A stretch of 32,025 bases of DNA from an uncultured Bdellovibrio sp. (GCF_946478835.1 NZ_CAMLDV010000022.1:1-32025), one strand, 5' to 3'; positions 15,558 through 24,444 are shown, numbered from the stretch's first letter. Translations and numbers: made by a program. The notes: a model not told the origin generated them from the sequence alone.

Positions 15558-15598
15558 TTGACTTACACATTATTTACACTGTAATTTCATATGTAAGT
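15558..15598 (+). promoter_or_regulatory. lexA promoter and LexA operator
   Basis: TTGACT (15558-15563) is a -35 and TAATTT (15582-15587) a possible -10, 18 bp apart. Over the -10 sits TTAC-ACT-GTAA (15574-15584), the form TTAC-N3-GTAA that I recall for Bdellovibrio LexA. A further perfect dyad, ACTTACA (15561-15567) and TGTAAGT (15592-15598), surrounds it almost concentrically, giving extra TTAC and GTAA half-sites about one helical turn away on each side. LexA bound here would block RNA polymerase, so lexA is predicted to be self-repressed. Confidence 0.8.
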
Positions 15599-15599
15599 T

Positions 15600-16322
15600 A
15601 TGACAAAGAAATTGCCCCTCCCACCACTGACACCCAAAGAAAAATCGGTCCTCGAGTTTATCGAGAGCCATATCTTAAGTTCAGGAGTTTCTCCGTCATA
15701 TCAAGAAATTAAGGATCACTTCGGTCTGGCTTCGTTTAATTCGGTTCAGAATTATCTGAAGCAGTTAACTAACAAGGGATATATCGAAAATCCTTTGGGC
15801 CAGAAAAGAGCGATCCAGGTGCTGCACTCGGCTTCAACAATCCAAGAGCAGCTCCAATCAAAATCAGTCTCGACGAAGACAGGGTCTCCTCGCTCTCAGC
15901 TCCTCCAGGCTCGTGACGAGATCCTGTCCCTTCCCCTTCTTGGGAAAGTAGCGGCGGGTCAACCTATTGAAGCTCTAAAACACGACGAGTTCGTGGATGT
16001 TCCTCCTTCCATGGTTAGAAATCCTTCCAAGTCCTTTGCGCTAAAAGTGCAAGGCGATTCCATGATCGAAGACGGCATCTTTGATGAAGACATTATCCTT
16101 GTGCAAAAACAAGAGTCCGCAAGCAATGGCGATATTATAGTGGCCACTGTTGATAACGAAGCCACGGTAAAACGTCTCTATTTGCGTGCGCGTCCTGACA
16201 GTGGCTCTAACGAAAAAATGGTGGAGCTTCGCCCGTCCAACTCAACAATGAAATCCATGTGGTATTCTCCTGAAGAAGTTTCCATTCGTGGAATTGTTGT
16301 GGGACTTATTCGCAAGTTCTAA
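15600..16322 (+). CDS. lexA: LexA repressor (SOS response)
   Basis: A self-cleaving DNA-damage repressor of 240 residues. The winged helix-turn-helix is residues 10-75 (LTPKEKSVLEFIESHI, SPSYQEIKDHFGLASFNSVQ). The serine-protease-like latent domain has the cleavage site A119-G120 (KVAAGQP), the nucleophile S154 (GDSMIEDG) and the general-base K191 (ATVKRL). The linker between domains (about 78-110) is longer and more Ser/Gln-rich than in Escherichia LexA. The ATG at 15600 is very near the predicted transcription start and has no Shine-Dalgarno, so the mRNA may be almost leaderless. No error-prone polymerase genes are adjacent; msrC follows after 22 bp and may be co-transcribed. Confidence 0.96.
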   Translation: MTKKLPLPPLTPKEKSVLEFIESHILSSGVSPSYQEIKDHFGLASFNSVQNYLKQLTNKGYIENPLGQKRAIQVLHSASTIQEQLQSKSVSTKTGSPRSQLLQARDEILSLPLLGKVAAGQPIEALKHDEFVDVPPSMVRNPSKSFALKVQGDSMIEDGIFDEDIILVQKQESASNGDIIVATVDNEATVKRLYLRARPDSGSNEKMVELRPSNSTMKSMWYSPEEVSIRGIVVGLIRKF

Positions 16323-16340
16323 GATTTTGTGATACCTCTA

Positions 16341-16363
16341 GCGCATGCAAACGACACATGCGC
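16341..16363 (+). promoter_or_regulatory. Hairpin containing the msrC start codon
   Basis: GCGCATG (16341-16347) and CATGCGC (16357-16363) form a perfect 7-bp stem with a 9-base loop. The start ATG (16345-16347) lies in the 5' arm, and no Shine-Dalgarno is seen upstream, so initiation may be controlled by the fold or by coupling to lexA translation. Confidence 0.45.
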
Positions 16364-16878
16364 GAATCAGCTATAACGATAAATCTAAATTTTATAAAGA
16401 ACTTCAATCGGAAGCCGCTGGCATTCTTGAAAAGGAATGGTTCGTCAATCTTGCGAATATTTCAGCGCTGCTCAATCAACATCTTCCTGACATCAATTGG
16501 GTTGGATTTTATCTTTTGCATAAAAACGAACTGCTTTTAAGTTCTTTCCAAGGACTTCCTGCGTGCACGCGCATTGCTCTTGGAAGAGGAGTTTGTGGAA
16601 CTGCTGCAAAGACTTTGCAAACGCAGCTGGTTCCTGATGTCGATCAATTCCCGGGACATATTGCTTGTGATGCCGCTTCTCGATCAGAGATCGTGATTCC
16701 TTTGATTCACAACGGAAAGTTATTAGGTGTTTTAGATATCGATGCGCCGATTTTGAATCGCTTCGACGATGTCGATAAAGCGGGTCTGGAAAAGATTGTG
16801 GATATTGTTTTAAAGGGCACTGAGTGGCCTGAGGCGTTTATCGCCTCAGGAAACACCGTCACGTCTAATCATGAATGA
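16345..16878 (+). CDS. msrC: Free methionine-(R)-sulfoxide reductase (GAF domain)
   Basis: Reduces the R form of free methionine sulfoxide back to methionine. It is 177 residues and one GAF domain. The family's three cysteines are present: C74 (LPACTRI), C84 (GRGVCGTA) and C108 (HIACDAASRSEI). NWVGFYLL at 51-58, SFQG at 67-70, FPGHIACD and GVLDIDAP complete the signature of the YebR group. It lies 22 bp after lexA, so DNA-damage control is possible but unproved. The 3' end overlaps the convergent cysteine-peptidase gene by 14 bp. Confidence 0.94.
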   Translation: MQTTHARISYNDKSKFYKELQSEAAGILEKEWFVNLANISALLNQHLPDINWVGFYLLHKNELLLSSFQGLPACTRIALGRGVCGTAAKTLQTQLVPDVDQFPGHIACDAASRSEIVIPLIHNGKLLGVLDIDAPILNRFDDVDKAGLEKIVDIVLKGTEWPEAFIASGNTVTSNHE

Positions 16879-18133
16879 AAAAACCAATACGACCATTTGG
16901 ATTGTTGGCAGCGCCAGGCCACCAGTCAATTTTAGTCGTGTATTGAGCTAAGTAGCTCGCTTCACCCGCCATACTTTGCACAGGCTTGTAAACCCCATTA
17001 GCTTCTTCATGCTGATGCGTTGACGTTTCTGGAACCACCAAAGACACGTGCCCAGAGCGATTGACATCTCGTCGTTGCGTTATAATCGCGCAAACTTTTC
17101 CGCTATTGGCAGCCTCTTGAAGTTCCTTGGCACTTGCGTATCTGTTTGCACTTTCATTTGCGTCGTTGGGATCTCCGACATAAACGGTTCTCCAACCAAA
17201 GAGATGAGAATAAGTGGTAAACCAATTATAAATATCGTTAGCGCGAAGCTCTCGAGCTTCTAACCACACATCCGTTCCTCCGGATGAATAACTTAATTGC
17301 GCTTTTAATAACTTTCCACCCAGCAGTTGATCGGCGACCTCTTTATTTTTTGCAGCATTTCGAGCGGCATCAATCCACCAGACGCGGGGAAAATAAACTC
17401 CTGCAAGATAGCAATAATCGAAACCGTAAACATTGCAGAATGTTGTATTCCCAGTTGGCGTGTACCTTGCCGAATTTGCAACATCTAAATAGCGAATGAT
17501 CTCATCAAGCTTCGCAAGTTTTTCTTCCACACTCGAAAAGAGATTTCTGCGAGGCGCTCCAGCCGCTGTTTCAGATAAATTCAGAGGATAAGCTTGATAA
17601 CTGCTGCTAGTCCTTGTTCCTTTGTTTTTATCCATATTGCAAATCCAGTTCACAACACGCAAATTAGTGGAAAGCTGTCCCACCGGAAAAATAGCGCCAT
17701 AGAAGGAAAAGCCACCTTCAGGCTCATTGAGATTAAAATAGTTCACTCCATCTGCGACACCGGGAGATAAAGTGAATTCCTGCTCTTGGAGATTCGCAGC
17801 TTCATCAAACTCATGACCCCAATAGATTTTTACCGTTTCCCGGTCTTCATTCACCTCTGTGACAAGGCCCATTCGATTTTCTGAAGAACCTTCCCAAACT
17901 AAAACCGTCCCAACACTGGGAAGATAATCAATAGGACCTTCGTGAACTGTGACAACATTGGCCGACTGAATGGAATCAAAAATTTTCGTCGCAGTCAGCT
18001 CCGACATTTTATCTTCAATTTCCAAATACACATCCGTGTACTTAAATTCGACCAAGTTGTTTAAATTCACTCGGGCCTGCGAAGCCATGGATAGCCATGA
18101 TTCAGATAGATATTTTAAAACACTGTTAGACAT
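16865..18133 (-). CDS. Predicted papain-fold cysteine hydrolase, unclassified
   Basis: A 422-residue protein without a recognisable signal peptide. Residues about 226-252 (TPTGNTTFCNVYGFDYCYLA, then FPRVWW) resemble the catalytic-Cys helix of NlpC/P60 and CHAP peptidoglycan hydrolases, with C233 as nucleophile; GHVSLVVPE at 361-369 gives the His (H362). The third residue is uncertain. Residues 60-125 form a separate strand-rich region (VGTVLVWEGSSENRMGLVTE, then VKIYWG) that could be an SH3-like or second hydrolase-like domain. The frame extends to 18145, but the ATG at 18133 has GGAGG 5 bases upstream. It overlaps the giant gene by 8 bp, so the two are translated together and are probably partners. 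Hydrolysis of cell wall is inference. Confidence 0.6.
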   Translation of the reverse strand: MSNSVLKYLSESWLSMASQARVNLNNLVEFKYTDVYLEIEDKMSELTATKIFDSIQSANVVTVHEGPIDYLPSVGTVLVWEGSSENRMGLVTEVNEDRETVKIYWGHEFDEAANLQEQEFTLSPGVADGVNYFNLNEPEGGFSFYGAIFPVGQLSTNLRVVNWICNMDKNKGTRTSSSYQAYPLNLSETAAGAPRRNLFSSVEEKLAKLDEIIRYLDVANSARYTPTGNTTFCNVYGFDYCYLAGVYFPRVWWIDAARNAAKNKEVADQLLGGKLLKAQLSYSSGGTDVWLEARELRANDIYNWFTTYSHLFGWRTVYVGDPNDANESANRYASAKELQEAANSGKVCAIITQRRDVNRSGHVSLVVPETSTHQHEEANGVYKPVQSMAGEASYLAQYTTKIDWWPGAANNPNGRIGFFIHD

Positions 18134-21100
18134 CACTGCCTCCACGAACGGCGTCTACAAGATCGGCTCCCCAAGAATCAGGTGCCACTGTTGAATCGTT
18201 AGTCATGCCACTGACAACGGATGCCATGTAATCATTCTGCGATGTCGCAGATGCCTCCGCAGCGTTTGTGCTTGTTGTTGCTGTCACCTCTGCTTCCAAA
18301 GTTGATCCATCTGTATTTTTCACAGAGATAGAACCACCTTTTGCAGCCACTGCCTGAACTGCTGAAGTCTGGGCTTCTGACATTTTTTTCGACGCTTCAT
18401 CAGGTGTCGAAGATTTGCTTGAAGTCGCTCCCGCACCAATCGCACTGTTAATAGCTTTCTGAGTGAGCTCATTAGCCTGTTCTTCCGTGATAAGACCTTT
18501 AGATTTAGAGTCTTCAATTTTGTCGATGACTCGGTCCATATCCTTCGACATTTTTCCCTGCAACGCCAACTTCGTCAGATCCGCAGCTTGACCCGCATAG
18601 TATTGAGCCGAGTTGTAAGCAGAATCCAAAGCTTTGATGGCATTGGCTTGGTTCGCAGCAAGACCTGTTAAGTCTCGGAACGCATCTGATTTTCCAACCA
18701 AAGACAATGCTGATGTCAGACCCTGTGGATCCGGAGCGCTCGGGCTGTTTTGAATGTTGATAATCGGGTTCGGGAATGATGAAGACGTCATGTTACCCAA
18801 CGTCTGACTGCGTGAAGCATTTGGATCAACACTGCCAATAGCCGTCGGACTGTCTGGAATTGGAGATTGCTCCCAACGCCAGAAACGATCTTCTTCAATT
18901 TTTTCACAACTGTTGCAGCTTCCCATCACCGCCTCAGCAAAAACTCCTTTTGTCGGAACAGTGACAGTCACGGGATCTGGGTCATTCGTACGATAGAGTT
19001 CCAAAAGATCGACCACTTTTCCGGTGCTATCGACTGGATACCTAAATGTCGGATTTATGTATTGACCGGGAGCCACTGGCATAATCAAGCAGTTGCCAAC
19101 AACACCGATAACTTTATTATCGACGACGCTCGCGACGCTGCGACCGTTCACACCATTTCCAGTACAAACAATTCCATCCAAGAGCATAAAGCGGCGCTCT
19201 GGAGACATTCTTACCCAAATAGCTTTGTGATAAAGCTCAATATTCGCATTCAGGTGATCAATCAAATTGTTGCAAAGAGTGACGTCTTCATCTTTGGGAT
19301 TGTGTTTTTCTTTAAGACTGAGTGGCGTGTATATCCAAACATCGTCAGCCGTAGTAATATCATTGTTAACACTTGTATCCGAAACAAGCCACCCGTCGAA
19401 ATGCTCCGTCGAATATCCAATCTTCGCCGATTTCACAATGACACTGCTGCCACTTGGAAGAAGATAAGACGCCGGAACTAAGCTTGAAAACAGATTGTAA
19501 GCATCAGGGAACAGCGTCTTAAATGCAGATAAAGAATCTTTTTCAAACTGAGCGCTCAATCGCAACTGACTGATAGAATCTCTTGTGATTTGCGGCATGT
19601 TTCCTGTGCTGCGAATAGAAACTTTCAAATCCACCTTATTGCGGAATTCTGAAACCAGAGTGCAATCGATAGGAATCTCTGTGCTTCTTCCGTCTTTATC
19701 GACAGCATAAAGTTTGAGCTTATTAACAAACTCCTGCGCGATTTTCATTCCGTATTCGCTTGCGAAATAATCGTCCAAAGCACTTTGTTGTGCCTTGTAT
19801 CTATTGTAAAAGGCACTTGCCGATGTGTACGGCATCAACAAAGAAGACCAAAGCCAATTGCTCGCAACAAATTCATCCGTAGAACTATTCGCAGGACACC
19901 CCAATCTGAATGAAAGAGTGATATCTCCTTTTAAATTCAGAATCTGTTCTTCGCAGTATTTGCCATTAGGGAAATTCGCGTGTTCCCAATTGTCCAAATA
20001 ACGTTTGATCGCAGCGAATCCTTTTCTATATTGAGGCAAATAAACACTGCGACTTAAAATATCAGACCAGCGATCTGCTTTGTAGATGTCAAAAGGTTTC
20101 ATTTCCAGAGGCACAAACAAGCATTCCTGAACTCCGACCAATTTTTGATAAACTTTAAAATGTCGAAGGACTTCGAAATATTGCATGGTCATGGAATGAC
20201 AGTGATTATAGTTTGCCACGGTTTCGCTAGTGACCTGGAATTTCTCGCCATCTGAAACAGTTTGAATCACCGTGCTGCGCTGATTGCGAACCGCCGAAGC
20301 AGATTGACTTGTTTTATCCAACAAAGACTGATGCGTGGAACCTGTCGTCTCCCGGAAAGAATCCTGACTGGCTGTGGAAGAAGCTTTGGAACTTCCACCG
20401 GAAGCTCCGACAACGGCTCCAAAAGCAACACCGTAAAAACCTGCAACACCCGCTCCGCCACCAGCAGAAAAAGAACTGCTTTTGGCTGAAGAACTGGCGT
20501 CAATAGACTCTGATAGAGTGGCATTGACGATTTCATTGATGTCTCTGTCTCTTGTTATCTCCGCATCCAGTCTTTCACTGTAAGATAAACTGTCATCTCG
20601 TAAAGCGGACGTCTTATGTTCCCAATCATAGACGACGATTTGTTTCTTTTGCCCCGGCGCCAGTGGAAGACTGTATAAAAGATCACCGATGGAATATCCA
20701 TCCGCCGTCCACATTTGTTTGAACTGAAGAAGATGGCCGTGAGCAATTTCAGTCGCCTGATAAATCGTTGGATCTTCATCCCAATCCACCACGTGGTTAT
20801 CATCCAGTTTCGTGCGTCCGCCATAATCTGTAACAGAGCGGTCCACTAAGACACGAAGTTTACTTCTTTCATTGAGATGAAGAAGTTCTTGAATATCCGA
20901 AGACTTCAGTGATTTCTTTTTTAACATGTATGAAGAAAGAACATCTTTATTGATCGTGTAATTGTTCAGCATGGAAATTGCCGAAGAATCATCAATAAGC
21001 TCTTTTGTTGAAGAACTCTCATTCCCGTAAAGAAGTTTGTAGGAATTTAGAAAACCAGGTAAAAGCCATGGCATATCGCCAATGATATCGCGAACCTTTA

Positions 21101-22238
21101 CGTCTGGAGCGTCCGTCAGTGTAAGACCCTTGACCTTAGGTTCCGTGATACGTACGGCCGTGTAGTAAGAGAATTCTTCTAAAATCTGCTTGTCTCGATG
21201 AAAATCAAGATTGCAACCGCAGTCCTCGTTTTCCTCAGCCGCTTCATAATCCAGAACAAGAATCAGTTTTTCAGGAAAGTTATCCGTTTCGGAGTCTGTA
21301 AGCTTGATATCAACTTTAAATCCGCCTTTCAGTCCAATGAGAGCATAAGCACCTGCAAATTGACCGCTCACATACGGAATAGTGAAATATCCCAAGCTGT
21401 CAGTTTCTGCGTACCCGGAAATAATATAATCGCTGCTTGTTGGATTCTCCGTTGTCGACGTGTAGATGACCACCAGAGCATTCGACATTTTTTCGACATT
21501 GTTAGAATCAAGGACCCTACCCTGGATATACTTCGGCATTTGTGAAAACAGATCTATGGAAACAGGCTGGGTCAAAGCCAACGGTGTCGCATTTTCAAGT
21601 TTGAGCGACATTTCTGCATTCTGAAACTGCCGCTCTGTAAAAATTGTTCTTGCTGTCTGCGAGCCGTTCGGTAACTTCGCGTATACGACCAAGCCTTTGT
21701 CTAAAAGAACCGGATAAGTCTCGACAATCGAAATTTTAAACTTTTGATAACTATAATCCGGCTGAGCATTCACAGAGCGCACAACCACCAGATCATTCAT
21801 TGCGACGCTGTACTCAACGACGACACTAATATCCGCAGAGTCAAAATCCGTTTTATTTTCAACAGCAATCTCGCTGGAATACGTGAACATCGTGACTTTG
21901 GGAATATCAACAATATCCGGCAACGACGGTTTATTTTCGGAAGTGGAACCTGTCCCCGATTTTACGGATTCGTTGATCCCCGCAATTCCCGGAATGATTT
22001 TGTCCATGATAAGACCACCAACTCCCTCGTTGATTTTCTTTTCAGAAAACGAAAAGTTCTTTCCTAACTCTGTGATGAGATCTTGAGACAAACCTGCCAC
22101 TGAAGAGAGTGAGCCCTTGTTTGTAAACGATCCTTTTTTTGTGCGTGTTTCTAAAATTTCCGTCGCAGTTTCAGAGTTGATACCAGGAATTCTTAGAAGA
22201 TCTTCATACGTCGCCTTGTTGATACTCTTGATGCTCAT
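18126..22238 (-). CDS. Giant multidomain protein of unknown function
   Basis: About 1370 residues with no signal peptide. Seen in order: a ComEA-like double helix-hairpin-helix region (about 4-60; INKATYEDLLRIPGI, then LSSVAGLSQDL); strand-rich part (110-235); a carboxypeptidase-regulatory-like beta sandwich (about 236-335; YIQGRVLDSN, then ALVVIYTS, GYFTIPYVSG); CGC at 340-342; a segment YSLPLAPGQKKQIVVYDWEH near 522-541; a Gly/Ala hydrophobic patch (about 591-615); NHCHSMTMQYFEVLRH at 678-693 with ECLFVPL after it; mixed domains; and an Ala/Ser-rich helical tail from about 1150. I cannot name the family. The ATG at 22238 is chosen over 22244 because AGTAGG lies 6 bases before it. It overlaps the cysteine hydrolase gene, so both likely form one system. 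Confidence 0.8.
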   Translation of the reverse strand: MSIKSINKATYEDLLRIPGINSETATEILETRTKKGSFTNKGSLSSVAGLSQDLITELGKNFSFSEKKINEGVGGLIMDKIIPGIAGINESVKSGTGSTSENKPSLPDIVDIPKVTMFTYSSEIAVENKTDFDSADISVVVEYSVAMNDLVVVRSVNAQPDYSYQKFKISIVETYPVLLDKGLVVYAKLPNGSQTARTIFTERQFQNAEMSLKLENATPLALTQPVSIDLFSQMPKYIQGRVLDSNNVEKMSNALVVIYTSTTENPTSSDYIISGYAETDSLGYFTIPYVSGQFAGAYALIGLKGGFKVDIKLTDSETDNFPEKLILVLDYEAAEENEDCGCNLDFHRDKQILEEFSYYTAVRITEPKVKGLTLTDAPDVKVRDIIGDMPWLLPGFLNSYKLLYGNESSSTKELIDDSSAISMLNNYTINKDVLSSYMLKKKSLKSSDIQELLHLNERSKLRVLVDRSVTDYGGRTKLDDNHVVDWDEDPTIYQATEIAHGHLLQFKQMWTADGYSIGDLLYSLPLAPGQKKQIVVYDWEHKTSALRDDSLSYSERLDAEITRDRDINEIVNATLSESIDASSSAKSSSFSAGGGAGVAGFYGVAFGAVVGASGGSSKASSTASQDSFRETTGSTHQSLLDKTSQSASAVRNQRSTVIQTVSDGEKFQVTSETVANYNHCHSMTMQYFEVLRHFKVYQKLVGVQECLFVPLEMKPFDIYKADRWSDILSRSVYLPQYRKGFAAIKRYLDNWEHANFPNGKYCEEQILNLKGDITLSFRLGCPANSSTDEFVASNWLWSSLLMPYTSASAFYNRYKAQQSALDDYFASEYGMKIAQEFVNKLKLYAVDKDGRSTEIPIDCTLVSEFRNKVDLKVSIRSTGNMPQITRDSISQLRLSAQFEKDSLSAFKTLFPDAYNLFSSLVPASYLLPSGSSVIVKSAKIGYSTEHFDGWLVSDTSVNNDITTADDVWIYTPLSLKEKHNPKDEDVTLCNNLIDHLNANIELYHKAIWVRMSPERRFMLLDGIVCTGNGVNGRSVASVVDNKVIGVVGNCLIMPVAPGQYINPTFRYPVDSTGKVVDLLELYRTNDPDPVTVTVPTKGVFAEAVMGSCNSCEKIEEDRFWRWEQSPIPDSPTAIGSVDPNASRSQTLGNMTSSSFPNPIINIQNSPSAPDPQGLTSALSLVGKSDAFRDLTGLAANQANAIKALDSAYNSAQYYAGQAADLTKLALQGKMSKDMDRVIDKIEDSKSKGLITEEQANELTQKAINSAIGAGATSSKSSTPDEASKKMSEAQTSAVQAVAAKGGSISVKNTDGSTLEAEVTATTSTNAAEASATSQNDYMASVVSGMTNDSTVAPDSWGADLVDAVRGGSDV

Positions 22239-22277
22239 AACCATCCTACTTCGAAGTGCTAAACAAAATTTTTTATG

Positions 22278-22306
22278 AAAACAATTTTCAGCTTAAGTGA
22301 TGTCAA
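22278..22306 (-). promoter_or_regulatory. Possible promoter of the giant gene
   Basis: On the minus strand TTGACA (22301-22306) is a perfect -35, with a weak -10 TGTTTT (22278-22283) 17 bp on. It lies in the 146-bp gap (22239-22384) after the membrane gene cluster, so the two-gene unit can have its own promoter. The gap also has a weak 6-bp hairpin over the end of the preceding gene (AAGGTC/GACCTT around 22380-22400), not a convincing terminator. Confidence 0.35.
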
Positions 22307-22384
22307 AAGTCGATAAAGCCTCATAAAAATTCTGCAGCATTGGACTATCGGTCCTATTTATTACAAAAAACTTAAGACGAAGGT

Positions 22385-23368
22385 CTAAGAAAGGACCTTT
22401 GCAGAATAGACTTGCGGACTCTCTGGGTGCGTTTTTTTCCACAGAAAGGCGTCAAAATAGTAGTGACAAAAAAGAGGTGTGAGATAGAGCGCGACCAACG
22501 GTGAAAGGGTCACGCTTGTTAAATCTAAATAATATTCTTCAAAAACTCCTTCAAGACTCCCGAACAACAATGCTGTCATCAACACAACAGCTGTGCCGAA
22601 TTGTAAATTACTAAAACGTTTTTGTGTTCTGGATAGAGCCAACGACATCAGCGCAAAGTAAGAAACGCCGTGGGCAATCACGAGGGGAAAAACGATTTCA
22701 GCGGCCGTTCGACCGCATAAAAAACAGACTCCATAAAGGACCGTAGGAAATACTGCCGATAGAACACGATTCCATTCCCTGTTTTTTTTGAGTCGCAGAG
22801 TTTCAAATACCAACCATAATGTGACTCCGATAAAATAGAAAACCAAAAGAGTTTTGTAGATATCTTCATTCGGGAAACGAAAGATGTCTTGGTCTGAATA
22901 ATCATAATTCCAGACAGGGCCCGTGCGAAAATGCGCGATGAGAAATGGCATGAAGCAATTAAAGTACAAAAGATAATCCGCCCACTTTACGTAATTTCCG
23001 TTCAGACGCTGATACCATTTGTGAATACCAAAGAACTGACGAACGTTGTGAAAGATGGTGGCATAAATAATACAAGCCGCAAGACCCGGTATTTGAAAAT
23101 AACCCCATACCCAAAATAGCAAAAAGAAAAACAGCGGAGCATACACGTAGGCCTGACGGCGGCGACGTTCTTCGGGGTTTAAATAAGTTCGCCACAGAGT
23201 TGTATAAACATGTCCTGAATCAAAAAATTGCAAGGCGACGAAGGTGTAAATCCAGAACGCCGTAGTTGGCGACGGTCTAAGAATAAAAAAACTAAGTAGC
23301 AATGCCGCTAGTCCCGGAAAATAAAGCCACAAAACATCTTTGCGGAAAGATCCTAAAATCCACGTCAT
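22385..23368 (-). CDS. Histidine-rich polytopic membrane protein
   Basis: A 327-residue protein with about eight hydrophobic segments. Histidines recur near membrane boundaries: FFDSGH at 48-53, FHNVRQFFGIHKWYQ at 106-120 (H107, H116), H146, IAHGVSYF at 231-238 (H233) and CHYYFDAFLWK at 301-311 (H302). The His and Asp placement resembles, in a general way, membrane di-iron hydroxylases, desaturases and the Brp/Blh carotenoid oxygenases, but I do not recognise a defined family. It is the last gene of the overlapping six-gene set; its start overlaps the acyltransferase-like stop by 4 bp. A metal-dependent lipid-modifying role is a guess. Confidence 0.7.
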   Translation of the reverse strand: MTWILGSFRKDVLWLYFPGLAALLLSFFILRPSPTTAFWIYTFVALQFFDSGHVYTTLWRTYLNPEERRRRQAYVYAPLFFFLLFWVWGYFQIPGLAACIIYATIFHNVRQFFGIHKWYQRLNGNYVKWADYLLYFNCFMPFLIAHFRTGPVWNYDYSDQDIFRFPNEDIYKTLLVFYFIGVTLWLVFETLRLKKNREWNRVLSAVFPTVLYGVCFLCGRTAAEIVFPLVIAHGVSYFALMSLALSRTQKRFSNLQFGTAVVLMTALLFGSLEGVFEEYYLDLTSVTLSPLVALYLTPLFCHYYFDAFLWKKTHPESPQVYSAKVLS

Positions 23369-24444
23369 GCTTTTTCACCCTCGAGTTCCTGTCGTGGGTG
23401 CCCCCATGACGCCGCTCTGACAAACAGGCGTGCTGCCACCTCGGTTACAGGCAGGATGGATAAAGTGAAAACAGTGTAAACGACCGGATGAGCGGTAAAA
23501 TCGTCAGAAAAAAATGATCCTATAAATAAATACAAAAGCTGCGTTAAATAACAAAGACCAAAGTGCGTAGAAAGTTTTAAACCGCTGAGCCAACGTACGA
23601 AAACAAATCCATGAAGCTTTTCGTTCAAAGACTCAATCAACGACAACCTGATAAAGAAGAAAATCCAAAGCAGATGTGACCACCACACGATAGGTTCTTG
23701 CCTAAAGACGAAACAATAGAAATTTTGGTTCAGAGGAACAGAGTAAAAAGCTCCCCAATAAAAAAGACTTCCGAATAAAGCGGGCAACCAAAAGAAGATT
23801 TCATTTTTCAAAAACCCCTTCTTCAACTCTGGCTGCAGTGATGACTTCGATAAAGAACCAAGATAAAAACAAAACCACGTCAGGCCGATCCAAGGAAGCA
23901 AAGCCCAACCGCCTCGCCCTTCATTGTCGCACACTCCAAAAAGAATGGAGCGAACCACAAGAGGAACGCTTTCATTTTCTGCTAAAAGAAAAAATGGAAT
24001 CCACGTTAAAAAGAATCCAAAGACCCCGAGAGCTTTTAAAACTTTTGGATAGCGCTGCGCCACCAGGACTGAAGCGATCGAGACAATCAAAAACTCGTAG
24101 ATGTCCCACTCCCAAAAAATGCCGGAGAAAAAACCTCCAAAACCAGTGAAGAGCAGAAAAAGCGTTCCGGCGCCAAGCAACACTCCCAATCGACGCGTTT
24201 TTTCCGTCGAAAGATTTTGCCGACCGAAAAGAAAGAACGACAAAATGACGATGCTAAATCCTGAAAATGAAAATGGCTTGCAGATTTCAACAATGAAATC
24301 AAACAAGGTGCCTTGATGAAGACTTACGTTGTAAGGTTCCGCGTAAGTATCTGTGTAAACCTGACTGATGGCGTGATACTGCACAATCGGGATGAACGAC
24401 AGCAGTCTCACAATATCAATAAGGTGCAGCCGTTTTTTATTCAT
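23365..24444 (-). CDS. Acyltransferase-3-like membrane protein
   Basis: A 359-residue protein with about ten transmembrane segments. The N-terminus LHLIDIVRLLSFIPIVQYH has the D10, R13 and H24 spacing of the acyltransferase-3 (OafA/NodX/WecH) family, which moves acyl groups, usually acetyl or succinyl, onto extracytoplasmic sugars or lipids. The rest is divergent, and the second conserved Arg/His cluster of the family is not obvious, so the call is a family-level one. Start and stop both overlap neighbours by 4 bp (ATGA), showing tight translational coupling. The acceptor may be the product of the spermidine-synthase-like enzyme two genes upstream (inference). Confidence 0.62.
   Translation of the reverse strand: MNKKRLHLIDIVRLLSFIPIVQYHAISQVYTDTYAEPYNVSLHQGTLFDFIVEICKPFSFSGFSIVILSFFLFGRQNLSTEKTRRLGVLLGAGTLFLLFTGFGGFFSGIFWEWDIYEFLIVSIASVLVAQRYPKVLKALGVFGFFLTWIPFFLLAENESVPLVVRSILFGVCDNEGRGGWALLPWIGLTWFCFYLGSLSKSSLQPELKKGFLKNEIFFWLPALFGSLFYWGAFYSVPLNQNFYCFVFRQEPIVWWSHLLWIFFFIRLSLIESLNEKLHGFVFVRWLSGLKLSTHFGLCYLTQLLYLFIGSFFSDDFTAHPVVYTVFTLSILPVTEVAARLFVRAASWGHPRQELEGEKA

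Noticed and set aside
18867..19481. A 204-codon frame opposite the giant gene
   Set aside because: Antisense to a well-formed coding region, no ribosome-binding site, no recognisable domain.
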